Notes under the pieces: generated by a model
Database searches by the model: none
What the model was told of the DNA's origin: nothing
What the model saw: only the letters and a program-made list of their open reading frames with translations
From: Acidimicrobiia bacterium
Lineage (GTDB): Bacteria; Actinomycetota; Acidimicrobiia; Acidimicrobiales; Ilumatobacteraceae
Length of the DNA stretch: 12,304 nt
Assembly (NCBI GenBank): GCA_013815505.1
Contig: JACDGA010000027.1
Coordinates: 1 to 12,304, forward strand
Direction of reading: 5' to 3'
Shown: positions 1-9,500 of the stretch, one piece after another
Numbering within the stretch: position 1 is the first letter of the stretch
How the letters are laid out: each line of letters begins with the position of its first letter
Translations under genes and position numbers: made by a program

Positions 1-21
1 ACACCGCTCTTCGCGTCGGGG

Positions 22-27
22 TACGGT
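22..27 (+). promoter_or_regulatory. Possible -10 box for a leaderless peptidase transcript
   Basis: TACGGT fits the actinobacterial TANNNT -10 pattern and ends 8 bases before the ATG at 36, so transcription would start at or near the A of the start codon. There is no purine-rich Shine-Dalgarno stretch before this ATG, which agrees with a leaderless mRNA. The -35 region would fall at or before the window edge and cannot be judged. This is an inference from spacing alone. Confidence 0.4.
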
Positions 28-35
28 GATCATCG

Positions 36-1517
36 ATGGTTGCTCTCGCTGACATCCGGTCCGTCATCTCACGCAACAGGTCCCGATCTGTCCGACGTGC
101 ACGACGCAGCCGGATCGTCACCACCGGTGCGCTCGCGCTCACGCTCGGACTCGCCGCACCGAACGCACCGAGCGTCGCTGCGACACGCCAGGTCCCGGGC
201 AGCGCCGGCGCCGGCGACTACTACTTCCCGGCGTACGGCAACGGGGGCTACGACGTCCGCCACTACGACATCGCCGTGCGCTTCGACACCAACACCGAAC
301 GCCTCAGGGGCACCACGACCATCGCGATGGTGCCGACGGTCTCCAACCTCGAGCGCTTCAACCTCGACCTCGTCCTGCGCGCCACAGAGGTGCGCGTCGA
401 CGGCGTCGTCGCCGACATCCGCCAGACGAGCAGAGAGCTTGTCGTCACCCCGGCTCGCCCGCTCCGCCGCGGCCGTGCCGCCACCGTCGTCGTCAAGTAC
501 GCCGGCACCCCGCGCAACACGACCGTCGACGGCCTCAAACCGTGGATCACCACGCTCGACGGTGCCGTCGCCCTCGGTGAGCCCGAGATCGCCGCCTGGT
601 GGTTCCCGAGCAACGACCACCCCATCGACAAGGCGACGTTCGACATCGACATCACCGTCCCTGCCGGCAAGGAAGCCATCAGCAACGGCCGGCTGATGGG
701 CAGCACGACCAACGACGGATGGACGAGGTGGAGCTGGGAGTTGCGGTCGCTCTCCACGACGTACCTCGTGTTCGCCGCCATCGGCGACTACCGCATCGAG
801 CAGGGCACCTCGGAGGGCCTCCCCTATCTCTATGCCTTCGGTCTCCTCGCCGACACACCCGCCGCCCGCGACTCGATCCGCTACACCGCAGCAGCGACGC
901 GGTTCCTCGAGACGAAGTGGGGGCCGTACCCGTTCAACCGTGTCGGCGGCGTGGTGCCGAGCGGCGGCAACATCGGCTTCGCGCTGGAGACCCAGACCCG
1001 TCCCGTGTACGACTCGCGCTTCTTTTCCGAGTCGAACCGCAGCGTCGTGATCCACGAGATGGCGCACCAGTGGTTCGGCGACAGCGTCGCCGTGAAGCGT
1101 TGGCGGAACATCTGGCTGAACGAGGGCTTCGCCACCTACTCCGAGTGGTTGTGGGCCGAATCGACCGGCGAGGGACCAAGGGTCCAGGAGCGCCTCGAGC
1201 AACTCCACGACGCGATCCCGGCGAACGACCCGTTCTGGGACGTCAGGATCGGCAACCCGGGACCGGCGAGCATCTTCGACAACGCCGTCTACGACCGTGG
1301 GGCGATGACCGCGCAGGCGCTTCGCCACCGTCTCGGCACCACCACGTTCATGCAGGTCATGCGCACCTGGGTCGCCGACCACGCCGATGGCAACGTCAAC
1401 ACGGCGCAGTTCATCGCGCTTGCCGAGCGGATCAGCGGCGAACAGCTCGACGGCTTCTTCGACGCCTGGCTGTTCACCGCCGCCAAGCCGGCCCGCACCG
1501 CCGCCAACGGCTTCTGA
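36..1517 (+). CDS. Secreted M1-family zinc metallopeptidase (aminopeptidase-type)
   Basis: Gluzincin peptidase of family M1, expected to cleave residues from peptide N-termini outside the membrane. The zinc motif is visible as HEMAH at 340-344 (zinc ligands H340 and H344, catalytic E341), with the third ligand E363 in NEGFATYSEW 19 residues later. Y419 in NAVYDRGAM is the likely transition-state tyrosine. The usual GxMEN exopeptidase motif appears here as a variant, GFALETQT near 314-321. Residues 1-50 look like a secretion signal: an Arg-rich n-region, a hydrophobic stretch at about 28-41 and an Ala-rich cleavage area ending VAA. At 493 residues it has the N-terminal beta domain and catalytic domain but lacks the large helical C-terminal domain of PepN-type enzymes. 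The ATG at 36 is chosen because it gives a full signal peptide. It converges with the next gene across 49 bases. Family is secure; substrate is unknown. Confidence 0.9.
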   Translation: MVALADIRSVISRNRSRSVRRARRSRIVTTGALALTLGLAAPNAPSVAATRQVPGSAGAGDYYFPAYGNGGYDVRHYDIAVRFDTNTERLRGTTTIAMVPTVSNLERFNLDLVLRATEVRVDGVVADIRQTSRELVVTPARPLRRGRAATVVVKYAGTPRNTTVDGLKPWITTLDGAVALGEPEIAAWWFPSNDHPIDKATFDIDITVPAGKEAISNGRLMGSTTNDGWTRWSWELRSLSTTYLVFAAIGDYRIEQGTSEGLPYLYAFGLLADTPAARDSIRYTAAATRFLETKWGPYPFNRVGGVVPSGGNIGFALETQTRPVYDSRFFSESNRSVVIHEMAHQWFGDSVAVKRWRNIWLNEGFATYSEWLWAESTGEGPRVQERLEQLHDAIPANDPFWDVRIGNPGPASIFDNAVYDRGAMTAQALRHRLGTTTFMQVMRTWVADHADGNVNTAQFIALAERISGEQLDGFFDAWLFTAAKPARTAANGF

Positions 1518-1566
1518 CGCCGGCGCCCGCGCCGCGCAGTCGGAGAGGTACCGAGTGTGACCGCTC

Positions 1567-2109
1567 CTACGGCGTGGCGAGCGCAACGTGCAGTGCGCCG
1601 ACGAGGTCGGCGAGTGCCCGGCGCTGCTCGGCGTCGAGACTGATGTAGCGGCCGCTCGGCGGGACCCGGGTCGCCACGTACGAGCCGCCCATGAGCGCGA
1701 CGGTGGCCCGCCACGGCGCTCCAGGCGTCGGAACGTGGAGCCAGAAGCGGGTGAAGTCGAGGTGTTGACAGGCACGCTGGATGCCGTCGTTCGAGGCCAC
1801 TCGATCGGCCATCGCATGCGCGTCGTCGCCTCCACGCCGCACTCGCGCGGTCAGCGACCCGCGGCGCAGTTGGCCCCGATGTGCGAGCCGCACCTCGCTC
1901 GTGGCGATCCCGGCGGCGCCGTCCACCGTGACCGATGTCGTCACCAACGTCAGCAACATCTTCGAACGCACGGTCGCGACGACACCGCAACGATGCCCAC
2001 CGATCGAGCATCGGGCGCGGTCAGGGGCGAGACGCTCCACCGCATCGGGTTCGAGATCGGTCAGCACCCTGTCCAGCACCGAGGGCGCCCGCAGGCGCGC
2101 CGCCACCAT
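1567..2109 (-). CDS. Conserved hypothetical protein, DUF3156-like
   Basis: A 180-residue protein with no signal peptide or membrane segment. The C-terminal half carries a run of the form LDFTRFWLHV...WRATVALMGGSYVATRVPPSGRYISLDAEQRRAL. I associate this with the uncharacterised DUF3156 family (LDF-RF, then GGS, then a Pro/Arg-Tyr motif, then a final helix), but this is memory and not a search. It lies 47 bases downstream of the APC permease on the same strand, so it is probably co-transcribed and may serve the transporter. GAGGGG lies 10 bases before the ATG and supports this start. Codon use is typical of the neighbours. The presence of a gene is well supported, the family tentative, and the function unknown. 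Confidence 0.7.
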   Translation of the reverse strand: MVAARLRAPSVLDRVLTDLEPDAVERLAPDRARCSIGGHRCGVVATVRSKMLLTLVTTSVTVDGAAGIATSEVRLAHRGQLRRGSLTARVRRGGDDAHAMADRVASNDGIQRACQHLDFTRFWLHVPTPGAPWRATVALMGGSYVATRVPPSGRYISLDAEQRRALADLVGALHVALATP

Positions 2110-2156
2110 TCAGCTCGTGCCCCTCACGCCGTCGCCCGGCTTGCTCGGGCGCACAT

Positions 2157-3587
2157 TCAGCTCGACTCCTCGCGAGCGAGCTCCTCGGGCGTCGGCCGGG
2201 CGAAGAGCGGCTTCTTCGCCACGAACACCAGTTGCAGCGCAGCGAGCGCGGCGACGATGGCGAGGATCACGAAGAAGCGTACGTACACCTCGCCGCGGGT
2301 GATGCCGGGCGGAGCGATGTACCAGATCGTAACGAGCATCCCCGCCGAGGCGATGACGGCGGGCAGCGGGAACAGCGGCATCCGGTACGGCCGCGTCAGC
2401 TCTGGGCGCCGCAGGCGCAGGATCGTCATCGACACGTTGACCAGGATGTAGCCGAACAGCCACGCGCACACACCGGCGAGGATCAACACGAGGATCGAGT
2501 CGATGTCACCCTTGATGATCACGGCATAGATGGACGGGATCAGCACGGCGACGAGGATGCCGACGACCGGCGTCTTGAACCTCGGGTGGAGGTAGGCGAA
2601 CGCCTTCGGGATCACGCCGTCCTTTGCCATCCCATAGAGGATGCGTGGGATACCGGCGATGAGGGTGCTGACGGTCGCCGCGCCGGCAAACAGCACCGCG
2701 ATCGCCAACCAGTAGCGCCCGAACGTGCCCATGATGGCGTCGCCGAACTCGGGGATCGGCAACGGGGTGTCGAACTTCGCCAGCCCCGTCGCCGGGTCGA
2801 GCACGTCGTTGCTGACCTGGCGGGTGATGCCGCCTCCGTACACGAAGATCGCGAGGGCGACTGCGATCAGCCCGATGAACATCGCTCTCGGTATGTTGCG
2901 CGAAGCATCACGCAGCTCGGTCGCCAACGGGGTGACGTACTCGACGCCGACGAAGAGGAACATCGCCAGTCCGGTGAGCGTCAGCACCGCCTCGAGATCG
3001 GTGCCGACGAACGACTGCCCGAACCACCCCGACAGCTCGACATCTGATGCCTTCAGCAATCCGATGATCCCGAACAGCACGAGCGTCGCCCACATCACCG
3101 CAGTGAGGACGACCTCGAACGCGCCGTACAGCTCGACGCCCAGCACGTTCACGACGCCGAACAGTACGACGAGTCCGACACCGACCACCCAGGTGTCCTC
3201 GACCGCCATGCCCTCCATGAAGCCGAAGTTGACGTTGGCGAACAGTCCGATCGCGGCGGTCTCGGCCGTGCCGGCGAAGAGGTGCACGACGAGGTAGGCC
3301 ATGATCGTGCCGGTCACGGCGAGCCATCGCCCCAGCCCGGCGTTGATGTAGTCGTACACCGAGCCGGCGAGCGGCAACGTCGTGCCGGCCTCGGAGAACA
3401 CCATCACCTGGAACAGCATCAGCACGAAGGCGATGAGGATCGCCCAGGCGAACACCCCACCGCCCGCGCCGAAGCCCTGTGTCGCCGTCAGCAGCACGGA
3501 CGAGGCGATGATCAGACCGACGGCGGTCGCCAACGCCGTCGGAAACCCGATCACTCCCTGCTTCAGGACGTCCTGCTTCGTCGCCAT
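2157..3587 (-). CDS. APC-superfamily amino acid/amine permease
   Basis: Integral membrane transporter of 476 residues, the usual length for the amino acid-polyamine-organocation family, with about twelve hydrophobic helices spread along it. TM1 near 12-37 starts GFPTALATAVGLIIASSVLL, with a Gly/Ser-rich unwound stretch typical of this fold. The loop TELRDASRNIPRAMFIGL near 223-240 is the classic APC segment before a mid-protein helix, and RILYGMAKDGVIPKAFAYLHPRFKTP near 316-341 is the conserved cytoplasmic loop (R-x-x-x-x-M-A-x-D-G, then P-x-F). The C-terminal tail is short and charged. GGGGGAAG lies a few bases before the ATG. It sits 54 bases after the sirtuin gene and 47 before the DUF3156-like gene, suggesting one operon. 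The substrate cannot be read from sequence; amino acids or amines are the default. Confidence 0.9.
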   Translation of the reverse strand: MATKQDVLKQGVIGFPTALATAVGLIIASSVLLTATQGFGAGGGVFAWAILIAFVLMLFQVMVFSEAGTTLPLAGSVYDYINAGLGRWLAVTGTIMAYLVVHLFAGTAETAAIGLFANVNFGFMEGMAVEDTWVVGVGLVVLFGVVNVLGVELYGAFEVVLTAVMWATLVLFGIIGLLKASDVELSGWFGQSFVGTDLEAVLTLTGLAMFLFVGVEYVTPLATELRDASRNIPRAMFIGLIAVALAIFVYGGGITRQVSNDVLDPATGLAKFDTPLPIPEFGDAIMGTFGRYWLAIAVLFAGAATVSTLIAGIPRILYGMAKDGVIPKAFAYLHPRFKTPVVGILVAVLIPSIYAVIIKGDIDSILVLILAGVCAWLFGYILVNVSMTILRLRRPELTRPYRMPLFPLPAVIASAGMLVTIWYIAPPGITRGEVYVRFFVILAIVAALAALQLVFVAKKPLFARPTPEELAREESS

Positions 3588-3641
3588 CGCGCTTCCCCCG
3601 TCGTCGACTGCCGATCCCCGCCGAGCAGTATTGCCGGTCCG

Positions 3642-4385
3642 TCAGGACACGATTGCGTCGAGCACCGTCGAGATCGAGCCCTGCAGCACCTCGTCGGCGA
3701 GATCGTCCATCGCGGTCGGCTGGCCGTTGACGATCACCACCGTCGCACCCTTCGACTTGGCGACGGGCACACAGTTGGCCGCCGGGTAGACGCTGAGCGT
3801 CGAACCGACGGCCAGCATCATGTCGCAGTCGGCGCTGACATCCATCGCCCGCTCGATGACGTCAGGTTCGAGGTTCTGCCCGAACGAGATCGTGTCGCTC
3901 TTCAGGATCCCTGCGCACAGGAGGCACGGCGGGTCCTCCTCCCCCGCCTCCACGCGCGCCAGCGTCTCACTCATCGGCCGCCGATCGCCGCAGCCCCAGC
4001 ACCGCGTCCAGCGCGCCGTGCCGTGGACCTCGATCACGAGGTCGGAGGCGCTGCCGGCGAGCTGGTGCAGCTCGTCGATGTTCTGCGTCACGATGCCGCA
4101 GAGGGCATCACGTTGCTCGAGGCGAACGATCGCGCGATGCCCGGCGTTGGGTTCGGCCGACCACATCGGGTGGTGCAGGCGCACCTGCCACGAGTTGACG
4201 CGCACGTCGCGATCGGCGAGGTAGTGCGACAGCGTTGCGTTGCGCTCGGCGCCCGGATTCTTCGTCCAGACACCATTGGGGCCACGGAAGTCGGGAATCC
4301 CTGAGTCCGTGGAGATGCCTGCACCGGTCAGCACGACGACACGGCGCGCCGCCGCCACCCACTCCCGCACGCGCTCGATCGTCAC
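3642..4385 (-). CDS. SIR2-family NAD-dependent protein deacylase (sirtuin)
   Basis: Removes acyl groups from protein lysines using NAD+, giving nicotinamide and O-acyl-ADP-ribose, in the cytoplasm. All core motifs are visible: GAGIS 21-25 and DFRG 32-35 (NAD+ binding), TQNID 100-104, catalytic H121 in EVHGT, four zinc cysteines C129/C132 and C154/C157, and GSTLSVYP 194-201. The segment after the zinc knuckle reads ISFGQ where many sirtuins have FGE. At 247 residues it is a compact bacterial sirtuin. The start is the GTG at 4385; an in-frame TGA lies 4 codons upstream, so it cannot extend far. No good Shine-Dalgarno is seen. It is the first gene of the probable minus-strand run with the permease. 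Acyl preference (acetyl or other) is not deducible. Confidence 0.93.
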   Translation of the reverse strand: MTIERVREWVAAARRVVVLTGAGISTDSGIPDFRGPNGVWTKNPGAERNATLSHYLADRDVRVNSWQVRLHHPMWSAEPNAGHRAIVRLEQRDALCGIVTQNIDELHQLAGSASDLVIEVHGTARWTRCWGCGDRRPMSETLARVEAGEEDPPCLLCAGILKSDTISFGQNLEPDVIERAMDVSADCDMMLAVGSTLSVYPAANCVPVAKSKGATVVIVNGQPTAMDDLADEVLQGSISTVLDAIVS

Positions 4386-4484
4386 CGCGACATCGTGTCA
4401 CCCGGTGGGCCGACCGACGACCCGTCAGCGCCGAAACGACGGCACCCGGTTCCGCTGCTCGGCCGACGCCGCCCTCATGACCAC

Positions 4485-5018
4485 ATGCATCCTCAACACG
4501 AGCACCCCAGCCCGAGACGTCGCGAGCCGCGTGCCGCGCCCGCGCCGTTTCCCGATCGGGCATGGTTCGTGCCGCTCGCCGACGCCAAGATCGACCAGCG
4601 CGGCCACGATCCTCGCAGCGACTACGTCGAGCTGTTCTGGCTCGGCATCATCGGACCGAGCCCGACGTGGCTCGTGCGCCGCGTGGTCATGCGGTTCGCG
4701 CACGAACCGAACGGGTTCGAGGTGGACTGCGCCGAGCTGGCTGCCGAGCTCGGTCTCGCCGCCGGCAAGGGCTGGGCGAGCACGTTCGGCCGGGCGATCC
4801 AGCGCTGCGTCATGTTCGGCATCGCCGCGCCCCTCGAGCACGGCGTCGTCGGCTGGGCATTCCGGCGTCGGCTGCCGACGGTCGCGGCCCGGCACATCGC
4901 CCGGCTGCCCGAGCGGATCGCGACGATGCACGCCGACTGGTACCAGCGCGAACTGGTCACCAGCGACGGTGCGAGCGCAGCCGCGAGTGCGGGCGTCAGT
5001 TCGTCAGCAATTCGATGA
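4485..5018 (+). CDS. Actinobacterial hypothetical protein, possible winged-helix
   Basis: From the ATG at 4485 this gives 177 residues; an in-frame GTG at 4395 would add 30 Arg/Pro-rich residues but would leave only 9 bases to the divergent sirtuin start, so I prefer 4485. Neither start has a good ribosome site. The core WFVPLADAKIDQRGHDPRSDYVELFWLG looks like a conserved actinobacterial domain of unknown function. After it, a predicted helix (DCAELAAELGL), a second helix (STFGRAIQRCVMFGIA) and a strand pair around GVVGWAFRRRL would fit a winged-helix fold, which suggests nucleic-acid binding; this is inference. There is no signal peptide or membrane helix. Its last 23 bases overlap the 3' end of the aminopeptidase gene on the other strand. 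Confidence 0.7.
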   Translation: MHPQHEHPSPRRREPRAAPAPFPDRAWFVPLADAKIDQRGHDPRSDYVELFWLGIIGPSPTWLVRRVVMRFAHEPNGFEVDCAELAAELGLAAGKGWASTFGRAIQRCVMFGIAAPLEHGVVGWAFRRRLPTVAARHIARLPERIATMHADWYQRELVTSDGASAAASAGVSSSAIR

Positions 5019-6453
5019 GGACGCGAGTCCCGTACGCCGTGGCGCCCTTCGACCAGATCCCGTCGTCGCGATCCGAGTTCATCGGTCCGGCGATGTCGAG
5101 GTGCGCCCACGGGATGTCCTCGACGAACTCCGACAGGAAGATCGCCGCCGTGATCGCCCCGCCGTAGCGGATGCCGACGTTCTTCATGTCAGCCACGTTG
5201 GAGTCGAGCAGCGGGCGGTAGTGCTCTCGCGCCAGCGGCATCTGCCACAGCGGCTCGCCGACGCGATCACCGGCAGCACAGAGGTCGCTCGCCAGCGCGT
5301 CGTCGTTGCCGAAGACGCCAGCGATCTTCGTGCCGAGTGCCACCATGCAGGCACCGGTGAGCGTCGCGATGTCCACGATCGCGTCGGGCCTTTCCTCGGT
5401 GGCGAGCGACAGGCCGTCGGCAAGGATGAGTCGACCCTCGGCGTCCGTGTTGTGGATCTCGACCGTCTTGCCGTTGCGGATCGTGAGCACGTCGCCGAGC
5501 TTCAGCGCGCTCCCCGACGGCATGTTGTCGGTGCACATCATGTAGCCCGTCACCTTGTTGCGACAGCCCATGGCCCCGAGCGCGCTCATCGTCGCCAGCA
5601 CGGCGGCGGCGCCCGACATGTCCATCTTCATGATCGCGTGCGAGTCGTCGGACGGCTTGAGGCTGATGCCGCCGGAGTCGTACGTGACGCCCTTGCCGAC
5701 GAGCGCGACATGGCGCTTCGGACGGCGCGGCGAGTACGTCAGCTTCACCATCCGTGGCGGCTCGACGCTGCCCTTGTTGACGCCGATGATGCCGCCGCAT
5801 CCCATGCGGACGAGGTCGTCGAGCTCGAAGACCTCGATCTCGAGCGCCGTATCGGCGGCGGCGATCTCCGCCGCGCGCTCGGCGAGGAGCCTCGCCGTCA
5901 GCGACACCGGCGGCATGTTGGCGAGATCGCGAGCAAGCAGTGCAGCCTGCGCCCGGGCGTGACCGCGGCTCGTCGCGCCGGCTGCGTGCTCACCGTTGAG
6001 CGTCGACACCAACGTGAGCTCGTTCAGCGGCGTCGTCGTCGGCTCCTCGCGGTGGTAGCCGGCGTAGCGGTAGCGCGCCAGAATCGTCGCCTCCGTGGCG
6101 ACCTCGAGCGAGCTCGCCGCGCTCACGCCATCGACCGCCGTCAGTGAGGTCGCCACCCGTTCGTGTCCTCGCGTCACCCGGGCGAACGCCGCAGTGGCGC
6201 GGCGGAGTCCCGCTGCGTCGAGCCGCCCGTCGCCCGTCCCGACGGCCACGACCGCAGCACCCGACGGTTTCGGCAGCAACATCGTGTCGCCGACGTTGCC
6301 CTTGAAGCCATTGGCGTCGAGCACGCGGCGTGACACGCCGAGCACCCGCGGCACGGAACCCGACGTCCCCACGGGGACACCGACGGCGTCGACGTCGTTG
6401 GGCAGGGTCTTGGCGACCGAGATCTTCACGCTGTCCGTTGCAGTCATGGTCAC
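4996..6453 (-). CDS. pepA: Leucyl aminopeptidase (M17 family)
   Basis: Cytosolic two-metal aminopeptidase that releases N-terminal residues from peptides, normally as a hexamer. The signature NTDAEGRL is at 335-342, and the metal and catalytic residues are all present: K254, D259, K266, D278, D337, E339 and R341, in GKGVTYDSGGISLKP and MKMDMSGA contexts. The 485-residue length fits the family, with a variable N-terminal domain up to about 170. The GTG at 6453 is the longest start; the ATG at 6447, two codons later, is an alternative and has CAGACT (one mismatch to TANNNT) 6 bases upstream. It diverges from metH over 58 bases and converges with the preceding hypothetical gene with a 23-base overlap. 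No sign of damage. Confidence 0.95.
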   Translation of the reverse strand: MTMTATDSVKISVAKTLPNDVDAVGVPVGTSGSVPRVLGVSRRVLDANGFKGNVGDTMLLPKPSGAAVVAVGTGDGRLDAAGLRRATAAFARVTRGHERVATSLTAVDGVSAASSLEVATEATILARYRYAGYHREEPTTTPLNELTLVSTLNGEHAAGATSRGHARAQAALLARDLANMPPVSLTARLLAERAAEIAAADTALEIEVFELDDLVRMGCGGIIGVNKGSVEPPRMVKLTYSPRRPKRHVALVGKGVTYDSGGISLKPSDDSHAIMKMDMSGAAAVLATMSALGAMGCRNKVTGYMMCTDNMPSGSALKLGDVLTIRNGKTVEIHNTDAEGRLILADGLSLATEERPDAIVDIATLTGACMVALGTKIAGVFGNDDALASDLCAAGDRVGEPLWQMPLAREHYRPLLDSNVADMKNVGIRYGGAITAAIFLSEFVEDIPWAHLDIAGPMNSDRDDGIWSKGATAYGTRVLIELLTN

Positions 6454-6496
6454 AGTCTGCCCGGCCGGGCTCCGGCGAACCGCGGGCCCACGTCTG

Positions 6497-6502
6497 TAGC
6501 CT
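6497..6502 (+). promoter_or_regulatory. Possible -10 box of metH, leaderless type
   Basis: TAGCCT matches TANNNT and ends 9 bases before the GTG start of metH at 6512. The 58-base gap to the divergent aminopeptidase has no room for a cobalamin riboswitch, and no Shine-Dalgarno precedes the GTG. A start site at or just before the GTG is therefore likely. Spacing-based inference. Confidence 0.4.
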
Positions 6503-6511
6503 CGGGACGCT

Positions 6512-9500
6512 GTGAGCCGGATCTCCTATCTCGATGCCGTCGAGTCCGGCGTCGTCGTCTTCGACGGCGCCTTCGGCACGTTCATCCAGGACCTCGACCT
6601 GACGGCCGACGACTTCGGCGGCGTCGAGCTCGAGGGCTGCAACGAGATCCTCTGCGCCACCCGCCCCGACGTCATCACCTCGATGCACGAGGCGTTCTTC
6701 GACGTCGGCGTCGACGCGATCGAGACGGCCAGCTTCGGCAGCTTTGCCCCCGTGCTCGCCGAGTACGAGATCGCCGACCGCACGTTCGAGCTGAACGAGG
6801 CGGCGGCCAGGATCGCGACCGAGGTTGCCCGGCGCTACGCGGCCGCCGACGGCAGGGACCGCTACGTCGCCGGCTCGATGGGCCCCGGCACGAAGCTGCC
6901 GAGCCTCGGTCACATCGGCTTCGTCGAACTGCGCGACGCCTACGCCGACCAGGCGCGAGGACTGCTCGCCGGGGGCATCGACCTGTTCGTCGTCGAGACG
7001 TGCATGGATCTGCTGCAGGTGAAGGCCGCCATGATCGGCTGCCGCACGGCGATGCGCGAGCGCGGCGTGCGCCTGCCGATCCAGGTGCAGGTGACGATGG
7101 AGACGACCGGCCGGATGCTCGTCGGCAGCGAGATCGGCGCGGCGCTCGCCACGATCGGAGCGATGAAGCCCGACGTGCTCGGCATCAACTGCGCCACGGG
7201 TCCAGCGGAGATGCAGGAGCACCTCCGCTACCTCTCGCAGCACTCGCCGCTGCCCATCAGCGTGCTGCCCAACGCCGGACTTCCGAGCATCGTCGACGGC
7301 CGCACGCACTACGACCTCACGCCCGAGCAACTCGCCGAGTTCCACCGCCGCCACGTCGCCGAGCTGGGTGTGCGCGTCGTCGGCGGGTGCTGCGGCACGA
7401 CGCCCGAGCATCTGCGACAGGTCGTCGAGGCCGTGCGCAGCCTCGAACCTGCGTCTCGCCAGCCCGAGGTCGAAGCGAGCGTGTCGTCGATCTACAGCCC
7501 CGTGCCGATCCGCCAGGATCTCAGTTTCCTGATCATCGGCGAACGCACCAACGCCAACGGCTCGAAAGCGTTCCGCGACGCGATGCTCGCCGGCGATTGG
7601 GACATGTGCCTCAAGATCGGCAACGAGCAGGTCCGCGAGGGCGCGCACGTGCTGGACGTGTGCGTCGACTACGTCGGGCGCGACGGCGCCCTCGACATGG
7701 ATGAGATCGTCAAGCGCTTCGCGACGCAGGTGAGCGTGCCGCTCGTGCTCGACTCCACCGAGACGAACGTGGTGGAAGCCGGTCTGCAGCACATCGGCGG
7801 TCGCCCGATCCTCAACTCCGCCAACCTCGAGGACGGCGAGCTGCCCGATTCCCGGTTCGACCGCGTGATGTCGCTCGCACGCGAGTACGGCGCAGCCGTC
7901 ATCTGTCTGCTCATCGATGAGCGCGGCCAGGCACGCGACGTCGAGTGGAAGATGGAGGTCGCCCACCGCATCCACGAGATCGCCGTCGAGCGCTACGGGT
8001 TGTCGGCGTCCGACCTCATCTTCGACACGCTGACGTTCCCGCTGTCCACCGGCGACGATGACCTCCGCAGGGACGCGATCTACACGATCGAGGCGATCCG
8101 GCGCATCAAGGCGGAGATCCCCGGCGCGCACACCACGCTCGGTGTCTCCAACATCAGCTTCGGGCTCTCTCCCGCTTCTCGCCACGCACTCAACAGCGTG
8201 TTCCTCCACGAGGCCGTCGAGGCGGGGCTCGATTCGGCGATCGTGCACGCCGGCAAGATCGTCCCGCTCAACCGCCTGCCCGACGAGCAGCGAGACGTCT
8301 GCCTCGACCTCGTGTGGGACCGTCGCCGTCCCGCCGATCCCGCTACCGGCGCCGCGGCGTACGACCCGCTCGCGCACCTGCTCGACGTGTTCGCCGACGT
8401 CACGTCGACGAAGACCGAGAAGGTCGACCGCAGCGGCATGCCTGTCAGTGAGCGCCTGCACCACCGCATCATCGACGGCGACCGGGACGGACTCATCGAC
8501 GACCTCGACGAGGCGATGTCCGGCGGCACGGCGCCACTCGACATCGTCAACGACGTGCTGCTCGGCGGGATGAAGGTCGTCGGCGAGCTGTTCGGGTCCG
8601 GTCAGATGCAGCTGCCGTTCGTGCTGCAGTCGGCCGAGACGATGAAAGCCGCCGTCGCCCACCTCGAACCGCACATGGAGAAGCTCGGCGCCAGCTCCGC
8701 CAAGGGCAAGCTCGTCATCGCCACCGTGAAGGGCGACGTGCACGACATCGGAAAGAACCTCGTCGACATCATCTGCACCAACAACGGCTACGAGGTGCAC
8801 AACCTCGGCATCAAGGTGCCGATCAACGAGATGGTCGCGAAGGTCAAGGAGGTCGACGCCGATGCCCTCGGCATGAGCGGTCTGCTCGTGAAGTCGACGC
8901 TGATCATGCGCGACAACCTCCAGGAGCTGAACTCGCTCGGCCTCACCGAGATGCCCGTCCTCCTCGGCGGCGCGGCGCTCACCCGCCGCTACGTCGAGCG
9001 CGACCTGCGCGAGATCTTCGAGGGCCGCCTGTTCTACGGCCGCGACGCGTTCGAGGGGCTCTCGACCCTCGACAACCTGATGGCGATGAAGCGCAGTGGC
9101 GAGTGGGATCCCGAGTTCGGGCGCATCCCGACCGGCAGGGTGCTACCCGAGAAGTCGGGGGCAGGCTCCGAACCGGTCGAGCTGCCGCGCCGCTCGCCCG
9201 ACGTCGCTGCGGACAACGAGGTGTTCAAGCCGCCGTTCCTCGGCTCACGGGTGGTGAAAGGCATCGCCCTCGACGACATCGTCGAGTACGTCAACGAGAC
9301 CGCCCTGTACCGCAACCAGTGGCAGTACCGCCCCGAGAAGTTCGACGACGGCACCCACGAGTCCGACGACGAGTTCAAGGCTCGCATCCGGGCGACGTTC
9401 CGCGAGCAGCTCGCAGCGGCGAAAGCATCGGGCGTCCTCGTGCCCCAGGTGGTCTACGGCTACTTCGTCGCCAACGGCGACGGCAACGACCTCGTCGTAT

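Noticed and set aside
69..1835. 588-codon open frame antisense to the M1 peptidase
   Set aside because: Low-complexity Arg/Ala/Gly/Val product opposite a gene with clear zinc-peptidase motifs; shadow frame.
4395..4484. GTG at 4395 as start of the hypothetical gene
   Set aside because: It adds a Pro/Arg-rich unconserved-looking stretch and leaves 9 bases to the divergent sirtuin start; kept only as an alternative.
4240..6147. 635-codon plus-strand frame across sirtuin, hypothetical gene and pepA
   Set aside because: It covers three well-supported genes in wrong frames and gives an Arg/His/Asp-rich product; shadow frame.
6454..6511. Cobalamin or SAM riboswitch upstream of metH
   Set aside because: Only 58 bases separate metH from the divergent pepA, too short for either riboswitch, and no conserved core is visible.
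5990..8800. 936-codon open frame antisense to metH
   Set aside because: It lies opposite metH and the 5' part of pepA, both with complete catalytic motifs; its product is Asp/Arg/His/Val-rich without any recognisable domain. This is the usual shadow frame in high-GC DNA.
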